Notes: generated by a model from the letters alone, not told the origin. Counted from the first letter of the stretch, positions 42,656 through 56,380 are shown. The stretch: 64,000 nucleotides of DNA from Cryptomeria japonica (GCF_030272615.1 NC_081412.1:41096791-41160790); one strand, 5' to 3'. Made by a program: numbers and translations.

Positions 42656-45600
42656 TATATAATGTCAATATAAATAATCAATAAAGATGGAGCACAAGAC
42701 TTGCTAGCTATAGCTAGCACTATACTCTTGTGATATAAGGTCTAATATTTGATGTGGTGGTAGTACTAGTGGTTGTGCTATTGAAATAGAGCTTTCTAAT
42801 ATAGTTCATCTACTAGTACCTGATTTTTTCTACTTTATGTAGAATGGCTGTCCTACTTAGTCAACATGATTATAGAGACCAATAATATATTGCATTTTTT
42901 TATGTTTTTCATATAATGTAGAAGGTCTTGATGACATATTAGCTCTATCTAACATGAAGACATAGGACGACAATGAACTTGAGAAAAAGATTTGATGTAG
43001 ATAAAAGATGAAATAGTAAGAGGACAGTTAGTGTCCTTCTATCTTCTAAAATTTACAAAGAATTTTATTAAATAAAATATTGATGATTAATTCATAAGAA
43101 ACAAAAGATCTAATATATTAAATATAAATAAATATAACCACATAGATAGATAAAATTTTATATAAAATTATATCATTTATCACCATTTCCATACAATTAA
43201 AACACTCGAGAAATAAAGATATACTAATTTATATATTAATAATCTCCTCATAATGGATAAACTTCATTCCTTATCAATCCGTTTGATGAGAACACAAAAG
43301 AGAAAAAAGAAGTACGATTAAAAAACTGACTGTTTAAATGCCGGCTTCACCAATCCATTCAGTGCTTAAAAGTCGTCCGTCTCCTAATTGCTCTTCTAGA
43401 AGACAATAAATACACATAGAGTAGCAGTATATGTTCGAAATGGGCTTGATTTATTCGAAAAGACAAGCAGTAAACCGCACAAAGATTTAAATGGTAATAA
43501 TCGATGGAAAGAGAAAGTGTTGGCTTATTAAGTTTTAAGCGTTTCAAAATTCGGTTGTCTTATTTGCCCAGAATAGCGATTGTGGAAATCCACTTGTAAT
43601 TTTCATATAGAATCTTCAAGACAACGAGGGAAATATGATTTTTCCTTATGCATGCAGTGTTTTTTTGTTTTTTTAAGGATGCCATATGAGATTTTTTTCT
43701 AATCGTTTTGGAGGCGACATAAATGCTCTCGTACCCATTGTGCTCATACTATTATTCACTGACAATTTTCAAAGAAGTGGAGCAGCCTTTCACTGTGCAA
43801 GTTTTTAATTGCTCCACCTACAATAAGCTTCGATAGTTTGGAACTGTCAATTTTTTCAAAGAAATCTAATTGGTTGGAACCCAGTTTTACCTTTAAATGG
43901 TTCCAAAAGATATATGGGATTAAAAAAAGGTTAAAGTGCCAAGTGACATAAGAGATTCGAGTTATGCCATTAGCCATCATGCAAGAAACATCAAGAAAAC
44001 TCACACTGTCATCACATGGTCTCCAGTTTTAATATATCATTATACAATTCATTCTTTAATTATCGGTATAGGGTAGTCTTCTTTTTTCATAGAGTGACCT
44101 TCCAATGAAGTACAAATGGAACAAGAAGATCTTATCTTTAATAGTTAGAGTGAGAGTTAGCATTCTTGGAAGGCAATTGGTTGTAGCACTCAATTTGATA
44201 TATTTGAGTAGTAGTGAAAGATGTAAATTCATGGCTAGCACATTTGACATTAATTGACCATTTTTTTAATGCTCAAAACCTTGATTAGATAAGATTATAT
44301 CAAGGACCTTTTAAGAATGAAAAATAGATGCATGTATGTGTGTTAAATATGTGTGAATGAAGGTACAAAAGATAGAGAAGTGAGGTTACACACAAAAAAA
44401 AGAAATTGGAAAGAAAAAAAGAGATTCTACATAAAGAGGGAGAGAATGAAGGTTATTCATAGGTGTAAAATCTACCCTTCTGTAAGGAAGAAGGAATATA
44501 GAAGCATGAATAGGAATTATCCAAGGCTTGGATTCAAATTCATCCAAGAGGTTCAATGGAAGGATAGTCAAGTGCTATGGGGAAGAAGGGAGTGGAAGAG
44601 AAAAAAATATAATGATATTTTAGAAGAGGTAGGCGATCATTTCTTAATGGAAGACTATTGATTTTCATTAAAGAAAGAGGAATTCCATGAGAGAAGAAAG
44701 AATTGATGAAAGGAAAGGAGAGTTAAAGAACAAATTTTATGAAGAAGTTGAGGACCATTGATCCTAAGGCAATAGAGATTAGAGCAGTGAGAAATAAAGC
44801 AAAGAAAAGGGAGATTTTTGTTTATGTGTAGGATTGTATAGTACGGTAAATGATATGGGGGCTAGACAAATAGGGTTAAGCATAAGTATTTGTTCTCTCA
44901 TAAGGAAACTAGTTATATTTTTTGTATTTTTACTCAATGAAAATGGTATATTAATTTTGATGACCCTCATTATTGTGTCCAAGACGTTGTATCTTCTTTT
45001 GTGTCTTTTGGGGCTCATTCCTTGAACAAGAATGTTTATTTGTTTGTTCATGTTTAACAGTATTCATTTTTTGGTGCATTGAAAATGTATATATATTTGT
45101 GTGCATGTTATTTTTTTGCAACCATAATGTTACATGTGTAGAATAATTAGAGTGACTTATAAAAATTAGTTGGACTAATCTATACAGCAAATAATTACTT
45201 GTAACAACATTTAAACCTTTATGATAGCAAGCTAATATGTAGCAAGTAATTATTGTCTTGGTTGTGAGGACTGGAGTCCATCAATCCATGAAACTACAAC
45301 TAGTGGTGCAACACCATCATTTTTTCTATATACAAGTGTTAAAATTGAATACTCAAAGTGAGAATAATGTTCATGTTTAATCACCATCATAGTCTATATC
45401 CTTTAATATTTTTTTCAAATTTTTAAAATTATATTTATTTTTTTTCTCACTTTAATATATATATATCCTCATAGTATCTCACATCTTAATTGAAATGGGA
45501 ACAAAATATAAAGATAAAACTTACATTCAACTTAGAAAGTTTATGACTACCTCATACAATAAAATGTCTTTTTAAATAATGACACATAAACATAAGGGTG

Positions 45601-45966
45601 TGTAGAAGAATGATCATACACATTAACGAACTAAAACTAAATTCCTCTAATCAACACTAGTAGAGAGGAACGAGCTCCCACATGCACTAACTTATTGGAT
45701 GTCTAGTTTCTAAATCGTGCATCAAATTTTCATAAAAACTAGCATATCCATGTATCTAAGTTAAGAGCTTTTAAACTTATTGATTGAGTTTCTAGGTATC
45801 AACAATATAGTCTAATTAACCAATTTTTATCATTGAATTATTCAAAATCACCTTAAAAAATTATATCAAAATATATGCATAGTGACATCTATTACAAATC
45901 ACCTTATGTATTATCATATAATGAATAGATTTTTATTTTAATTTACCACTGATATAAATATACCTA

Positions 45967-46165
45967 TTTTTTATTTTTTTTATCAGTGAAATAGGGACCA
46001 TCCTGGTAGTGGCATTAACACCACAACAATTCACAATCGTGAACCCTCTGGAATAGCAATGGCACAAGCCTGGGCTCATAGCAGCCCAACGAGATTTGAA
46101 CCTTGGTGGCACCATTAACAATGGCACACCTTAAACAATACACTATTGGATGAACCCATAAATAC
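45967..46165 (-). mobile_element. tRNA-derived SINE candidate, M1 copy
   Basis: On the minus strand a 180-bp unit starts near GGGTTCATCCAATAGTG, carries a B-box-like AGGTTCAAATCTC (rc of 46,093-46,105), and ends in TGATAAAAAAAATAAAAAATAGG. The layout of an internal pol III-like promoter in the first half with an A-rich tail suits a plant SINE. ATAAATA on both sides may be the target duplication. The M2 copy at 56,381-56,575 arose by module duplication. A clear A box was not identified. Confidence 0.45.
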
Positions 46166-46244
46166 TGCTACATTAATTCGTTGGTAAATTTTTATTAAAA
46201 CATTAATTATAAAAACTAATTCTTTTAATATACTGAAAATATTT

Positions 46245-46400
46245 GTACTTGTGTTTGAGGTTTTGGGCCCTTTTAAAACCCTATTTTTCCTATTCATCCC
46301 TAGTGGTTGTTGTCTTGCTCTCCAAGCCTATCTTTTGATGGTTGGTTTCATATTTGTAATGGGTTGGGACCCTTTCCCGGTTAACTTAATAAAAAATATA
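46245..46400 (+). mobile_element. 5'-truncated LINE tail, M1 copy
   Basis: GGTTTTGGGCCCTTTTAAAA ... TTGTAATGGGTTGGGACCC, then TTCCCGGTTAACTTAATAAAAAATATA. This is the usual wording of plant LINE 3' ends (TTGTAATGGG, CCCTTT, then TTAATAAAA). Only about 155 bp remain. The second copy is at 56,650-56,812 in M2. Confidence 0.5.
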
Positions 46401-49400
46401 TTGAAAATCTAAATGTAGGTCACCATAACATCTAAAGACATCAAGTTTCCATAACCCATTAGATTTGGAAGAGCCCGTTTCTCAATTAGATTGTGTAGTA
46501 GATTTTCTATCACCATGTCGGATCATGTTCCATATTCCATCATCACGGTGATGAGAGCTACCAGAACATTTAATCATCCTCAATCATCCTGATAGTGCTC
46601 ATTCATCTTGATGATGAATGATGAAAGATGATCTGAAATATTGATGTAAAAACTACCATACAATTTAATCCAAAAAACAACTCTTCCAAACCATAACAAA
46701 ATCTATTTATAGAATTAAATCTTTACAAAGCTCGTTAATTATCGTACAAGCATGAAAAGAAACTCGTCATTTTTCCACTCCGTTTTGCGAGTTGCTGACG
46801 GCTCTCGACCTAAAGCTTGATTCCTTATCAAGCCACTCAACATGAAAAGACGAAAAGCCCAACTTTCAATTGGAAATCTGATTTCCGTCTCCATCAACCC
46901 ATGGACTGCTTAAATGTTTTCCAGCTCCACATTATTGCTTTTCGAGAAGACATTAAATACACGTGTAATTCTAGCTGATAAATATACAATCAGAATGGAG
47001 TTTGATTTATTCTAATAGACAAGCGATAAACCGCACAAAGAATTTAAATGGCGACAATCGATGGAGAGAGAAAGTGTTTTCCAGTTTGAGCGATTCCGTC
47101 GTATTTGAGCAAAACAGCTATTATGGAAATCCACTTGTAATTTGCATGTTGAATGTGGAGGCAAACTAGTGTTGTCATTCACATACCTATGAAATTATTA
47201 TATGCCAGTTTGACAGTAGGGAAAATATGATTTATCCGGCACGCATGGAGTGTTCTTTTTAAGGATGCCATATCAGATTGGCTAATGATCCATTCGGAAG
47301 AAAAAAGTACTTTTAAAACATAACAGTCATGCTCGTCTGCCCATTGTGCTCATACTGTTCAATAAGAATTTTGGAAGGAGTGGAGCAGCTCTTGAATTCT
47401 ATGCAAACACGGGCAATTTCAATAGAACAATCTTTTAGTGGAGTTATTAAGGATGGCAAGGGTGTTATTTAGAGAAGATATGTTTGATATGTTAATAAAG
47501 TTTAAAATATACAAATAATTTAGGAGTTTGAATATTGATATTAATATTGGACTTTTATAAGTTTAAGTTTAATTTGGAGAAAAAGTATTGTTGAATGAAT
47601 ACTTCTTTTTATATGTTGTGGAGACATATGATAACAATAAGTTAAAAAAAAGTTTGATTTAGATGCATGGCAAAGTAAAAAAACATATTTAAGATCATTC
47701 TATCAAAAAATTGCAGTGAAAAAAATATTGAATCTAACTTATAAGAAACAAAAGACACGCTATATTAGATGTGAATAGACAATAATTATATAAATAAATC
47801 AATTTTGCACAAAATTATACCATTACCATCATATACATACATTAAAACATTCCATCAAAATATAAAAATATTTACTATTCTGACCATTACATATTCCCAC
47901 TAATAGATTAAAAACCAATAAAAAAAATACAACTCAAAAATAAAATTTCTAAACATCATTTTCATCAATCCATTGAGTGCTTAAATATACTCCATCGCAT
48001 GGACAATTTGTTGAAATGTCTAAACTATCAATCAAACAAAATCTAAGATAACATGAGGATCCTTATCTTAATTAGGATAATATGTGATCAAAATGGGCTT
48101 GATTTATTGGAGAGAGAAAGTATTTACTTTCATTTTCAGCGGTTCAAATTTCAGTTGTCTTATTTCAGAAGAAGAGCGATTGTGGAAATCCACTTGTAAT
48201 TTGCATGTTGAGTCCACTTGCTATTTTAACATGAGGGAAAACATGATTTTTTCCTTCACGGATGGAGATTTGAAAACATCAATCTTACTTTTCATGCGTT
48301 TCAAATTTCTGTTGTCTTATTTGAGCAGAACAGCGGTTGTGGAAATCTAACTGTGTATTTATCATTTTGAATCTCCAGGCAAACCAGTGGTTCATTCACG
48401 TGCAGAATGAATTATCATATGCGACTTTGACGGCAGGGAAAATATGCTTTCTCCTGTACGCATGAGATTGGCTACAAATCTTTTAGGAACGACATAAACA
48501 AGTGGAGCACCTCATCGATGGGAAGCAAACATGGGCAATTTCCTAATTGCACCAAAGTCTAGTTTATACAAAGTAAGTTAACATATCTTAAAGGAGTTAG
48601 AATATTGGGCGAGTCTTAAATCTCACACACAGCAATATACTAAGCATAGAGAATGTCAATCAATTCCGAGTGTTTAATACTTTTAAGTTTAGAAGTCAAA
48701 GCCTAATGTGTGATTTAAGCCGTCCTAAAAAATTGTCATTTTGAAAAGATATGCTTGATATGTTTAAAAAAATTTACAAATAATTTAGTAATTTGAACTG
48801 TAGAAGTATCTATATTAGAGAGTGAAAATTGATAGTAACTTTTGAGTTTCACAAGCTTAAGCTTAATTTGGAGAGAAGGTATTGCTGAATGAATACTTAT
48901 TTCTATATGTTGTGGAGACATATGATAACAATAAGTTTGGAAAAAAGTTTGACGTAGATGTATGGTGAAGTAATAAGAACAGATCTAGTGACGTTCTATC
49001 AGAAAAAATGTAGTTAAATAAAATATTGAAGCTAATTCATTAGAAATAAAAGTTACTATATTAGATGCGAAGAGATAATAATTATATAAATAAATCAATT
49101 TTACAAAAAGTTATACCATTACCACCATATACATACATTAAAACTTTCCATCAAAATAGAAAAAGATTTACTAATCTAACCATTACATATTCCCACCAAT
49201 GGATTAAAGACCAATAAAAAAAAATTACAACTCAAAACATTAAATTTCTAAATGTCATCTTCATCATTCCATTGAGTACTTAAATGTCCCCCATCTCTCC
49301 ATTGCATGGACAATTGGTTGAAGTGCTTAAACTCTCAATCCAAATAGAGTTGAGATAACATCTTCATGTTGGTTACAATGCCATGACCAATATGCATGTG

Positions 49401-49519
49401 TAATGTTGAATATCTAAAGTTCTCCATGTACAAAACTTAACATAACTCAGATTTCAGTTTCTTAAAACTATCAAAATAAATAGAACTTATAATATTTAAT
49501 CATCTAACCCCCCCACCCC

Positions 49520-49915
49520 CCTGACTTTGGTTGGTTGAAGTTAAACTTCAGTGGCTTGTCCAAAGGGAATAGGTGGGGGTGGTGTCATCCATGACCACAC
49601 AGGTAATATTGTTTTGGTTTACATGGCCAACTTGGGAGTGCAAGCATTGAGCTTTGTTGAGGTGGCTATCATTTATTATGGTCCGATCATCTCAATGAAA
49701 GAAAGTACAACCAAATTATTATAGAAGGTGACTCAAGAAACACAATCCCTTTCCTTAAAAAAGAAGGTTTTTCTGGATTGGAAATGTGAAAGATTGGTGG
49801 ACAACTACAAATCTCTCATTCATGGCATTATTCACATTGGTTTCATTCACACAAGGAGGGTGGGCAATAGGCTAGGTTCTTTAGGTTCAATTTTCAAGAA
49901 TTTAAAAATCTAGAC
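49520..49915 (+). pseudogene. LINE ORF2 C-terminal RNase H fragment
   Basis: About 49,529 reads WLKLNFSGLSKGN (family DG at the catalytic Asp appears as SG), then in the next frame GGGGVIHDHTGNIVLVYMAN and LGVQALSFVEVAIIYYG with the catalytic Glu, and in a third frame YNQIIIEGDSRNTIPFLKKE with the catalytic Asp, ending with GFIHTRRVGNRLG near 49,880. It matches the plant LINE RNase H (RVT_3) domain, which removes template RNA. Frame changes and the missing first Asp make it inactive. The RT that should precede it is absent. Confidence 0.7.
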
Positions 49916-50189
49916 TAATTCTTGTGATCTTTAGAATTTGGTTTGTGTGGTGACATAGAGTATAATGATGGCGTATAATTCAAAAATTGCCTTTTTTATC
50001 CCAGCTGCCCTTTTGGCAACTCATTTTCTACTAGAACGGTTGACATCTTTTTCAAAAAGTAGTGTCATTTCTCCTCATAAGTGTTGTGACACCCAAACTT
50101 TTGGTTTTTATTTCATCCACCTAGTTTCTATTAAGAATCTCTCAATAGTGGAAATGGGGGGGGGACTTAATCCAAGTAGAACTTGATAA

Positions 50190-51923
50190 GTGTGAGGAAT
50201 TTAAGTGCAAACCAAAGCTATGGTAGAAATTTATCAAGGGGAATTTAGATAGTTATGTGGACGGCATGCAGGGTTTCAACCCGAAGCTTTCAAAAAAAAT
50301 TCCTGAGGCTTGGCAAAAGAGGAAGGTGTAGAGTGACAAAGTCACCTTCAAAGTCACATTGTATTTGATTACTACCATTATTGGACTCCTGCTGGATGTC
50401 ATTACATTTCCTAAGAAACCGAAGGGTTCATATCAGGAAGAATTCAAGCGACTCTTCAAGGAGGGTGAAGGAGTGTTAAAGTTGCAAAGTAGTTACAACA
50501 GAGAAGAGTTCCCCGAAAAATAGAAGGACACAACCCTTCTTCTAATGAAACTCTTCATCCTTGATTGTCATTATAAAAGATTTCACACTCAAATCTTCCC
50601 CGTGTTAAATCACTTGAAGTATGGAATTTGCATGAACTTTTCTTTATGGGTCTGTTCATCTTTATCGCAATCTATTGCTAGAGAGAAGTAAAAGAATTGA
50701 CTGCCCCTTCATTGAGGCTTAACCCTTGGCTACCTAATTTTCATCTTGTTTTAACCCCTTCGGGTGGGTCCCTTCTAATCCCTCTAATCCCCTATCGGAC
50801 CCAAATCTGGTGATTGAGATCTCTGGCCCCCCTATGGCTAAAACTACCTTGGCTATTAGTTCTACCTCTAAGCCCAAACTTGTCCCACCCATTTTAACCC
50901 TAGTAGAGAGGCAAAGAAAAAGCCCACTTTTACTCCACTCCCCCCAAAGGTGGCTGTGTTGGAGTCTAGTCAAGAGGAGGAGATTGAGGACTATGAATCT
51001 TCTTCAAATTCAAAATCTAAGTGGTCTCTTGTCATGTCTTGGGAGGTCGCCCCCTTGCCCCCTAATCAAGAGTCCTCTAATCTTAAAAAGGCCCCCATAG
51101 ATACTAAGGCTATGATTTTAAAATTGGAGGAGAATGTGGAGACATGAGAAATGGTTATCAAATGGCTTCTCATAGTTTGATGTCACAATTAGAAAAATCA
51201 ATAGGCTATAAGTGGTGGCTAAGGCAGGGGTGAGAGTGGATAAATGGGTTATGGATTTCAAACATGATCGTCTTTGGAAAGAAGACAATGATATGGTTGG
51301 GAAGCTAGAGTATTGGGGAAAAGTTGAGGGAAGATTGAACGAGCTCTTTGAGAAGGTGATGCAAAAAAATGAGAACGAAATTGTTTTTGAAAGAGAACTG
51401 GGAGCTCCTGATGGGCAAGATTGAGGAAATGGACAAAAGAAGCCAGGATATGGTGGTGAAAAATTTATCTTCTCTCAAAGCTATATAGGATGAAATCAGT
51501 CGAAGGAGAGCCAAACTCAAATGACATGTTCTGACTCCTTCTACATCGGTGGACCCCCCTGCTTCCATGATTAAGGATAGTCTGGATTCTGGTACCCCTA
51601 ATTCTATTAAAGATTCAAATAAAAAGATTTCATTCTCTGACAAAATTCTTAGTTTATGTAAGGATTGGTAGAAAGGCAATGCCTTCGCCTAGTAAGCCAT
51701 CTCTTTGTGCCTTTGGCAGTCAGTTGGTTTTTCTAGTTTTATTTACTTTTTTGTTCCTAGCTCTATCTCTGGTTTAGTTTGTATTAGTGGTTTTTTGTTG
51801 GTCTTTGTTAGTTGGGTCTATTTTTTGCTAGGTGTGCCCTTCTCATGCACCCTAAGTGGCATTTTTCTGCAAATATGTAATACTTTGTAATGGTACAAAC
51901 CTATCCCACTTTTAATAAATCAA
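50190..51923 (+). mobile_element. Retroposon insert I2: Gag-like unknown ORF plus LINE-like tail
   Basis: From about 50,200 the frame reads KCKPKLW, KFIKGNLDSYVDGMQGFNPK, then VTFKVTLYLITTIIGLLLDV and PKGSYQEEFKRLFKEGEGVL with several stops, then a Pro/Ser-rich stretch (50,940-51,140), then a charged helical region (51,212-51,500) and a tail ending TAATGGTACAAACC...TTTTAATAAATC. The second half is homologous to the insert at 58,573-59,893, so this is a repeated element. It lacks enzyme domains. Its tail wording is LINE-like, so it may be a non-autonomous retroposon. Function is unknown. Confidence 0.5.
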
Positions 51924-51963
51924 AATATTATAGATTGTAATTAATCCAAACTAATTAAAAACT

Positions 51964-51965
<2 letters not shown>

Positions 51966-51995
<30 letters not shown>

Positions 51996-52055
51996 AGCAT
52001 ACACATAAACACATACATACATACATACATACATACATACATACATACATGCATA
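51966..52055. repeat. Compound microsatellite (TA)n (CA)n (CATA)n
   Basis: About nine TA, seven CA, then about eleven CATA units at the start of M2. A short (TA)6 stands at the equivalent place in M1 (40,311-40,323). Confidence 0.95.
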
Positions 52056-52207
52056 TATATGAGTAGCAACCTTATAAATGGAGATAAATAAAACTATACT
52101 TTTGTCATCATCTCCTATGGTAAGGTGAATGGGCCCATACACATCAACCTTATTGTCATACACATGAGGAAAAGCAATTTTTTCCCTCACAAATGGAGTT
52201 TTCCTTT

Positions 52208-52600
52208 TGTTAGCACACTTATCTTTTTTTTCCCTTGTTTCAATGGTGTTGTTGCCTGTGTTTACTCACATGGCTTGGGAAAAACAATTGTCGCTTGGAT
52301 TCTAAGCTAACTAAGAAGGATATCAAGCTTTCAATCTGTTGTTTCTAGATTTTGTGGTTTTCTTCTCTTTTGTTTCTAAATCCACCCTTCTTTTCCTCTG
52401 TTTTATGCTTTCATAGAAGCTTTATATATTGTAATTCATTCATTTGTAAGTTATCAATCAATTAATGAAACAATTTTACTCTCATTCTTGCTATCAATTT
52501 TTTTCTTTATTCTACAAATTTACTTATTTCTTTCTAACTAGATCTTACCATACTGTAACTAGATCTTACTATACTATGCAGATTTAGGTAAAATTTTACA
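52208..52600 (+). repeat. Solo LTR (393 bp) with perfect 5-bp target duplication
   Basis: It starts TGTTAGCAC and ends ATTTTACA, flanked by CCTTT at 52,203-52,207 and CCTTT at 52,601-52,605. M1 has the empty site at about 40,595 (GAGTTTTCTTTTCAGGACGCC against GAGTTTTCCTTT...CCTTTCAAGATGCC), so the borders are confirmed by comparison. Inside, TTATATATTG and AATCAATTAATGAAAC words near 52,425-52,475 suit the promoter/R region of a small copia-type LTR in plus orientation. Confidence 0.85.
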
Positions 52601-53429
52601 CCTTTCAAGATGCCATATGACATTAAAGGCAGCATAAATACTGTTCTAACATCCATTGTACATAGAATATTCAGTGAGAATTTCAAACAAGTGGAGCAGC
52701 TCTTTAATGGGAAGCAAACACGGGCATTTTCGTAATTGCTCCACCTAAAATAACATTCCATAGATTTGGAACGTTAATTTTCAAAGAAATAGAATTAGTT
52801 GGATTATAGTTTTACCTAAAAATGGTCCCAAACGATATATGCTTAAAGTGCCAAATGACGTAAAAGATTTGAGTTATAACATTATCCATTATTGAAGAAA
52901 AATCAAGAAAATTCAGAGTCATTATATGGTGTCATGTTTTAATTCTTTAATTATTGATATAGTGTAGTCGACTTCCATTTTAAGGGTTTTGTATTATAGG
53001 TGCATTGTCGTTATATTGTGCATGCTGCATGACTAATCTTGTCTTGACCGTGTGATTTGAAATAATTAGTAAATGGAGACAAGGTTTTAATGGTAATAGA
53101 ATTAATACATTATATCATCTTGTTAGTAATAAGAATATCTTATAATAAAGTTGATGCTTCTTATATTTAAAAAGAATGTTTTATTAAAAAATTAAAATAT
53201 TAATTTTGAGATGATAATATCAATGATTAAATCAAATAATGTAATTTTTAAAAATAAAATTAATTATTCATAATTAATTCAAATTGTATTTATAATAGAT
53301 CTCATTTCTAACAAAAAACAATTTTTACTTTGAAATTATTTATTTGACATTTTATATGTACATATCTACTAGGATAAGTATAATACAATTATGATAGAAA
53401 ACGGCGATTTAACTGTTATATCATTATTG

Positions 53430-53690
53430 TGTGAGTGCAAAAATGTCTAAACAGTTTGGGTTTAGGACAAAACATCAAAGCATCAAAAGAGCACTAAAAG
53501 GTGACCACAAGAAAGGATGACAAAGCACCATAGGAAGGAATATAACATTCTTGTGTGAGTGCAAAATGTCTAAATAGTTTGGGTTCTAAAATGCAAAGCA
53601 TCAAAAGGGTGCTAATTGAACATAAAAAAAGATACTAAAAGGTGACCACAAGAAAGGAGGACAAAGCACCATAGGAAGGAAAAAGTTTAA
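53430..53690. repeat. Local tandem duplication in M2
   Basis: TGTGTGAGTGCAAAAATGTC, then AGTTTGGGTT, CAAAGCATCAAAAG, AGGTGACCACAAGAAAGG and CAAAGCACCATAGGAAGG recur in the same order twice, the second copy starting at about 53,551 and slightly longer. M1 has no such block at the equivalent place. Confidence 0.7.
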
Positions 53691-56380
53691 TATATAAGGT
53701 GAACTAAGCCTAAGAAAATACTAAAAGCACAAACACCAAAGTGGATCCAAAATATAGAGTGGAATTGCAAGGGTATGCGATTTTTGACACTTCATTTTGC
53801 CTTCATTGTAGTAGGCTTATGAACTTACATGAATATGCATGCGAAAGTAAAAGTGAAAGATAATGAAAAGAAATTAATAGAACAACACCGAGAAAAATAT
53901 TATAAAGGATGATATAAAATCTCTTCAAACAAATAAGCCATGCCTCCAAACTAAGAAATAAAAAAAAACACATTAGACAATAAACTTTCATATTTAATGA
54001 CATAGGTAAATAATAAAAATAAGACAAAAAATAAGGTTAGAGCATCATAATAATAAAAGCATATATAAAAAATCATATATAACATAAATGCAAAGGAAAA
54101 TAATACATTGTAGTCAAAATAAGAATATTATGAATCAACAAAGTCAATGAGAATTAAATGTAAGACATTTTCTTGATATTATCCATGATCCCCATAATAC
54201 AAAATAAAAAATGTAACTCATTTTATATACCATCAACTCCTAACCATATAATCATCATAACAAAAAAATGCATAAATCTATGACTCAATTTGGATCCATA
54301 ATCATAATGATGCTTCTCATAAACCATTAGTATAATCATTGACATAACAACAATCAATTACATAAATATATCACATCCTAATCATAATCATAAGTATCAT
54401 CCATAAACAACCATTATTCTTGTATCAAAATAATTAAATATCATAAAAAATATTATTATAAATATTTATAGATCTATTAAAAAATATATATACATGAAAA
54501 TCAATATATGTATCATCAATATCGATGCAACTAGCTTAAAAGAGTATTAGCGCGTCAATATATATACATAATAATGTCAATATAAATAATCAATAAAGAT
54601 GGAGCACAAGACTTTCTACCTATAGTTAGCACTATAATCTTGTGATCTTAGGTCTAATATTTGATGTGGTGGTAGTACTAGTGGCTATGCTATTGAAATA
54701 GAGCTTTCTAATCTAGTTCATCTACTAGTACCTCATTTTGTCTACTCTATGTAGAATGGCTCTCCTACTCAGGTGAAATGATTTTAAGTCATATAGAGAC
54801 CAATAATATATTGCATTTTTTTATTTTTTCATATAATGTAGATGGCCTTGATGGCATATTAGCTTTATCTAACATGAAGACATAGGATGACAATGAACTT
54901 GAGAAAAAGAATTAATGTAGATATAAGATGAAATAGTAAGAAGATAGTTAGTGTCCTTCTATTTTCTAAAATTTGCAAAGAATTTTATAAAATAAAATAT
55001 TGATGCTTATTTCATAAGAAACAAAAGATCTAATATATTAAATATAAATAACCACATAAATAAATGAAATTCTATACAAAATTATATCATTTATCATCAT
55101 TTCTAAACAATTAAAACTCTCTTGAAATAAATAAAGATATACTAATTTATATATTAATAATCTCCTCATAGTGGATAAACTTCATTCCTTATCAATCCAT
55201 TTAATGAAAACACAAAAAAAGAAAAAAGAAGTACGATTAAAAAACTGATTGTTTAAATGTTAGCTTCATCAATCCATTGAGTGCTTAAAGTTCATCTGTC
55301 TCCTCATTGCTTTTCTAGAAGACAATAGATACACTTAAAGTAGCAGCATATGTTCAAATTGGGCTTGAGTTATTCGACTAGTCAAGCAGTAATCCGCACA
55401 AAGATTTAAATGGTTATAATCCATGGAAAGAGAAAGTGTTGGCTTAACTTTTAAGCATTTCAAAATCCGCTTGTTTATGTTTAACAGTATTCATTTTTCG
55501 GTGCACTGGAAATGTATATATATTTGTTTGCATGTTATTTTATTTTTTTGCAACATGTGTAGTTCAATTAGAGTGACTTACAAGAATTAGTCGGACTAAT
55601 CTATAGAACCAAAAACTTATTTGTAACAATATTTAAGCCTTTATGATAGTGATCTAATATATAACAAGTAATTATTATCTTGGTTGTGAGGAGTGGAGTC
55701 CATCGATCCATGAAACTACAAGTAGTGGTGCAACACCATCATTTTTTGTGTATACAAGTGTTAAAATTGAATACTCAATTTGAGGAGAATGTTCATGTTT
55801 AATCACCATCATTATCTCTATCCATTAATGATTTTTTTCAAGTTTTTATAATTATATTAATTTTTTTCTCACTTTAGTATATATATCTTCATAGTATCTC
55901 ACATCTAAATTGAAATAAGAACAAAATATAAAGATAAAAGTTACATTCAACTTAGAAAACTTATGACTACCTCATACAATAAAATATCTTTTTAAATAAT
56001 GACAAATAAACATAAGGGTATGGAGAAGAATGATCGTACACATTCATGAACTACAACTAAATTTCTCTAATCCACTTGTAGAAAGGAACGAGCTCCCACA
56101 TACACTTACTTATTGCATGTCTAGTTTCTAAATCATGAATCAAATTTTCGTAAAAAACTAGCATATCCATGTATCTAAGTTAAGAGCTTAAACTTATTGA
56201 CTGAGTTTCTAGGTATCAACAATATAAATTAACCAATTTTTGTCATTGAATTATTCAAAATCACTTAAAAATATATATCAAAATATATGCACAATGACAT
56301 CTATTAAAAATCACCTTATGTATTGCCATATAATGAATTGCTTTTTATTTTAATTTACCACTGATATACATACACCTATA

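Larger units (their letters stand above)
40262..49495 (+). repeat. M1: longest module, about 9.2 kb
   Basis: Order: a leader with GGTTACCGTCTTCTCCTATG (40,390), core repeat (40,470-40,990), AT-rich block with microsatellites (41,340-42,660), GGAGCACAAGACTT block (42,690-43,250), core repeat again (43,320-44,100), a block absent from M2 (43,558-45,046), SINE candidate and LINE tail (45,967-46,400), core repeat (46,790-47,480), tail (47,480-48,080), and an extra core-plus-tail copy (48,085-49,495). The extra copy makes it longer than M2. No protein-coding gene is recognised; a Lys-rich open frame at 44,353-44,661 has no family resemblance. Confidence 0.7.

Noticed and set aside
44353-44661. 102-codon Lys/Arg-rich plus-strand frame
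   Set aside because: Low-complexity composition, no family resemblance, no counterpart in M2 or M3, and it lies in a block of purine-rich non-coding DNA.
46091-46106. Possible tRNA gene because of a GGTTCAAATC-type B box
   Set aside because: No acceptor stem, anticodon arm or A box could be matched; the A-rich tail and duplication fit a SINE better.
51305-51679. 124-codon minus-strand frame
   Set aside because: It is antisense to the repeated Gag-like frame shared by I2 and I3 and has no recognised motif.
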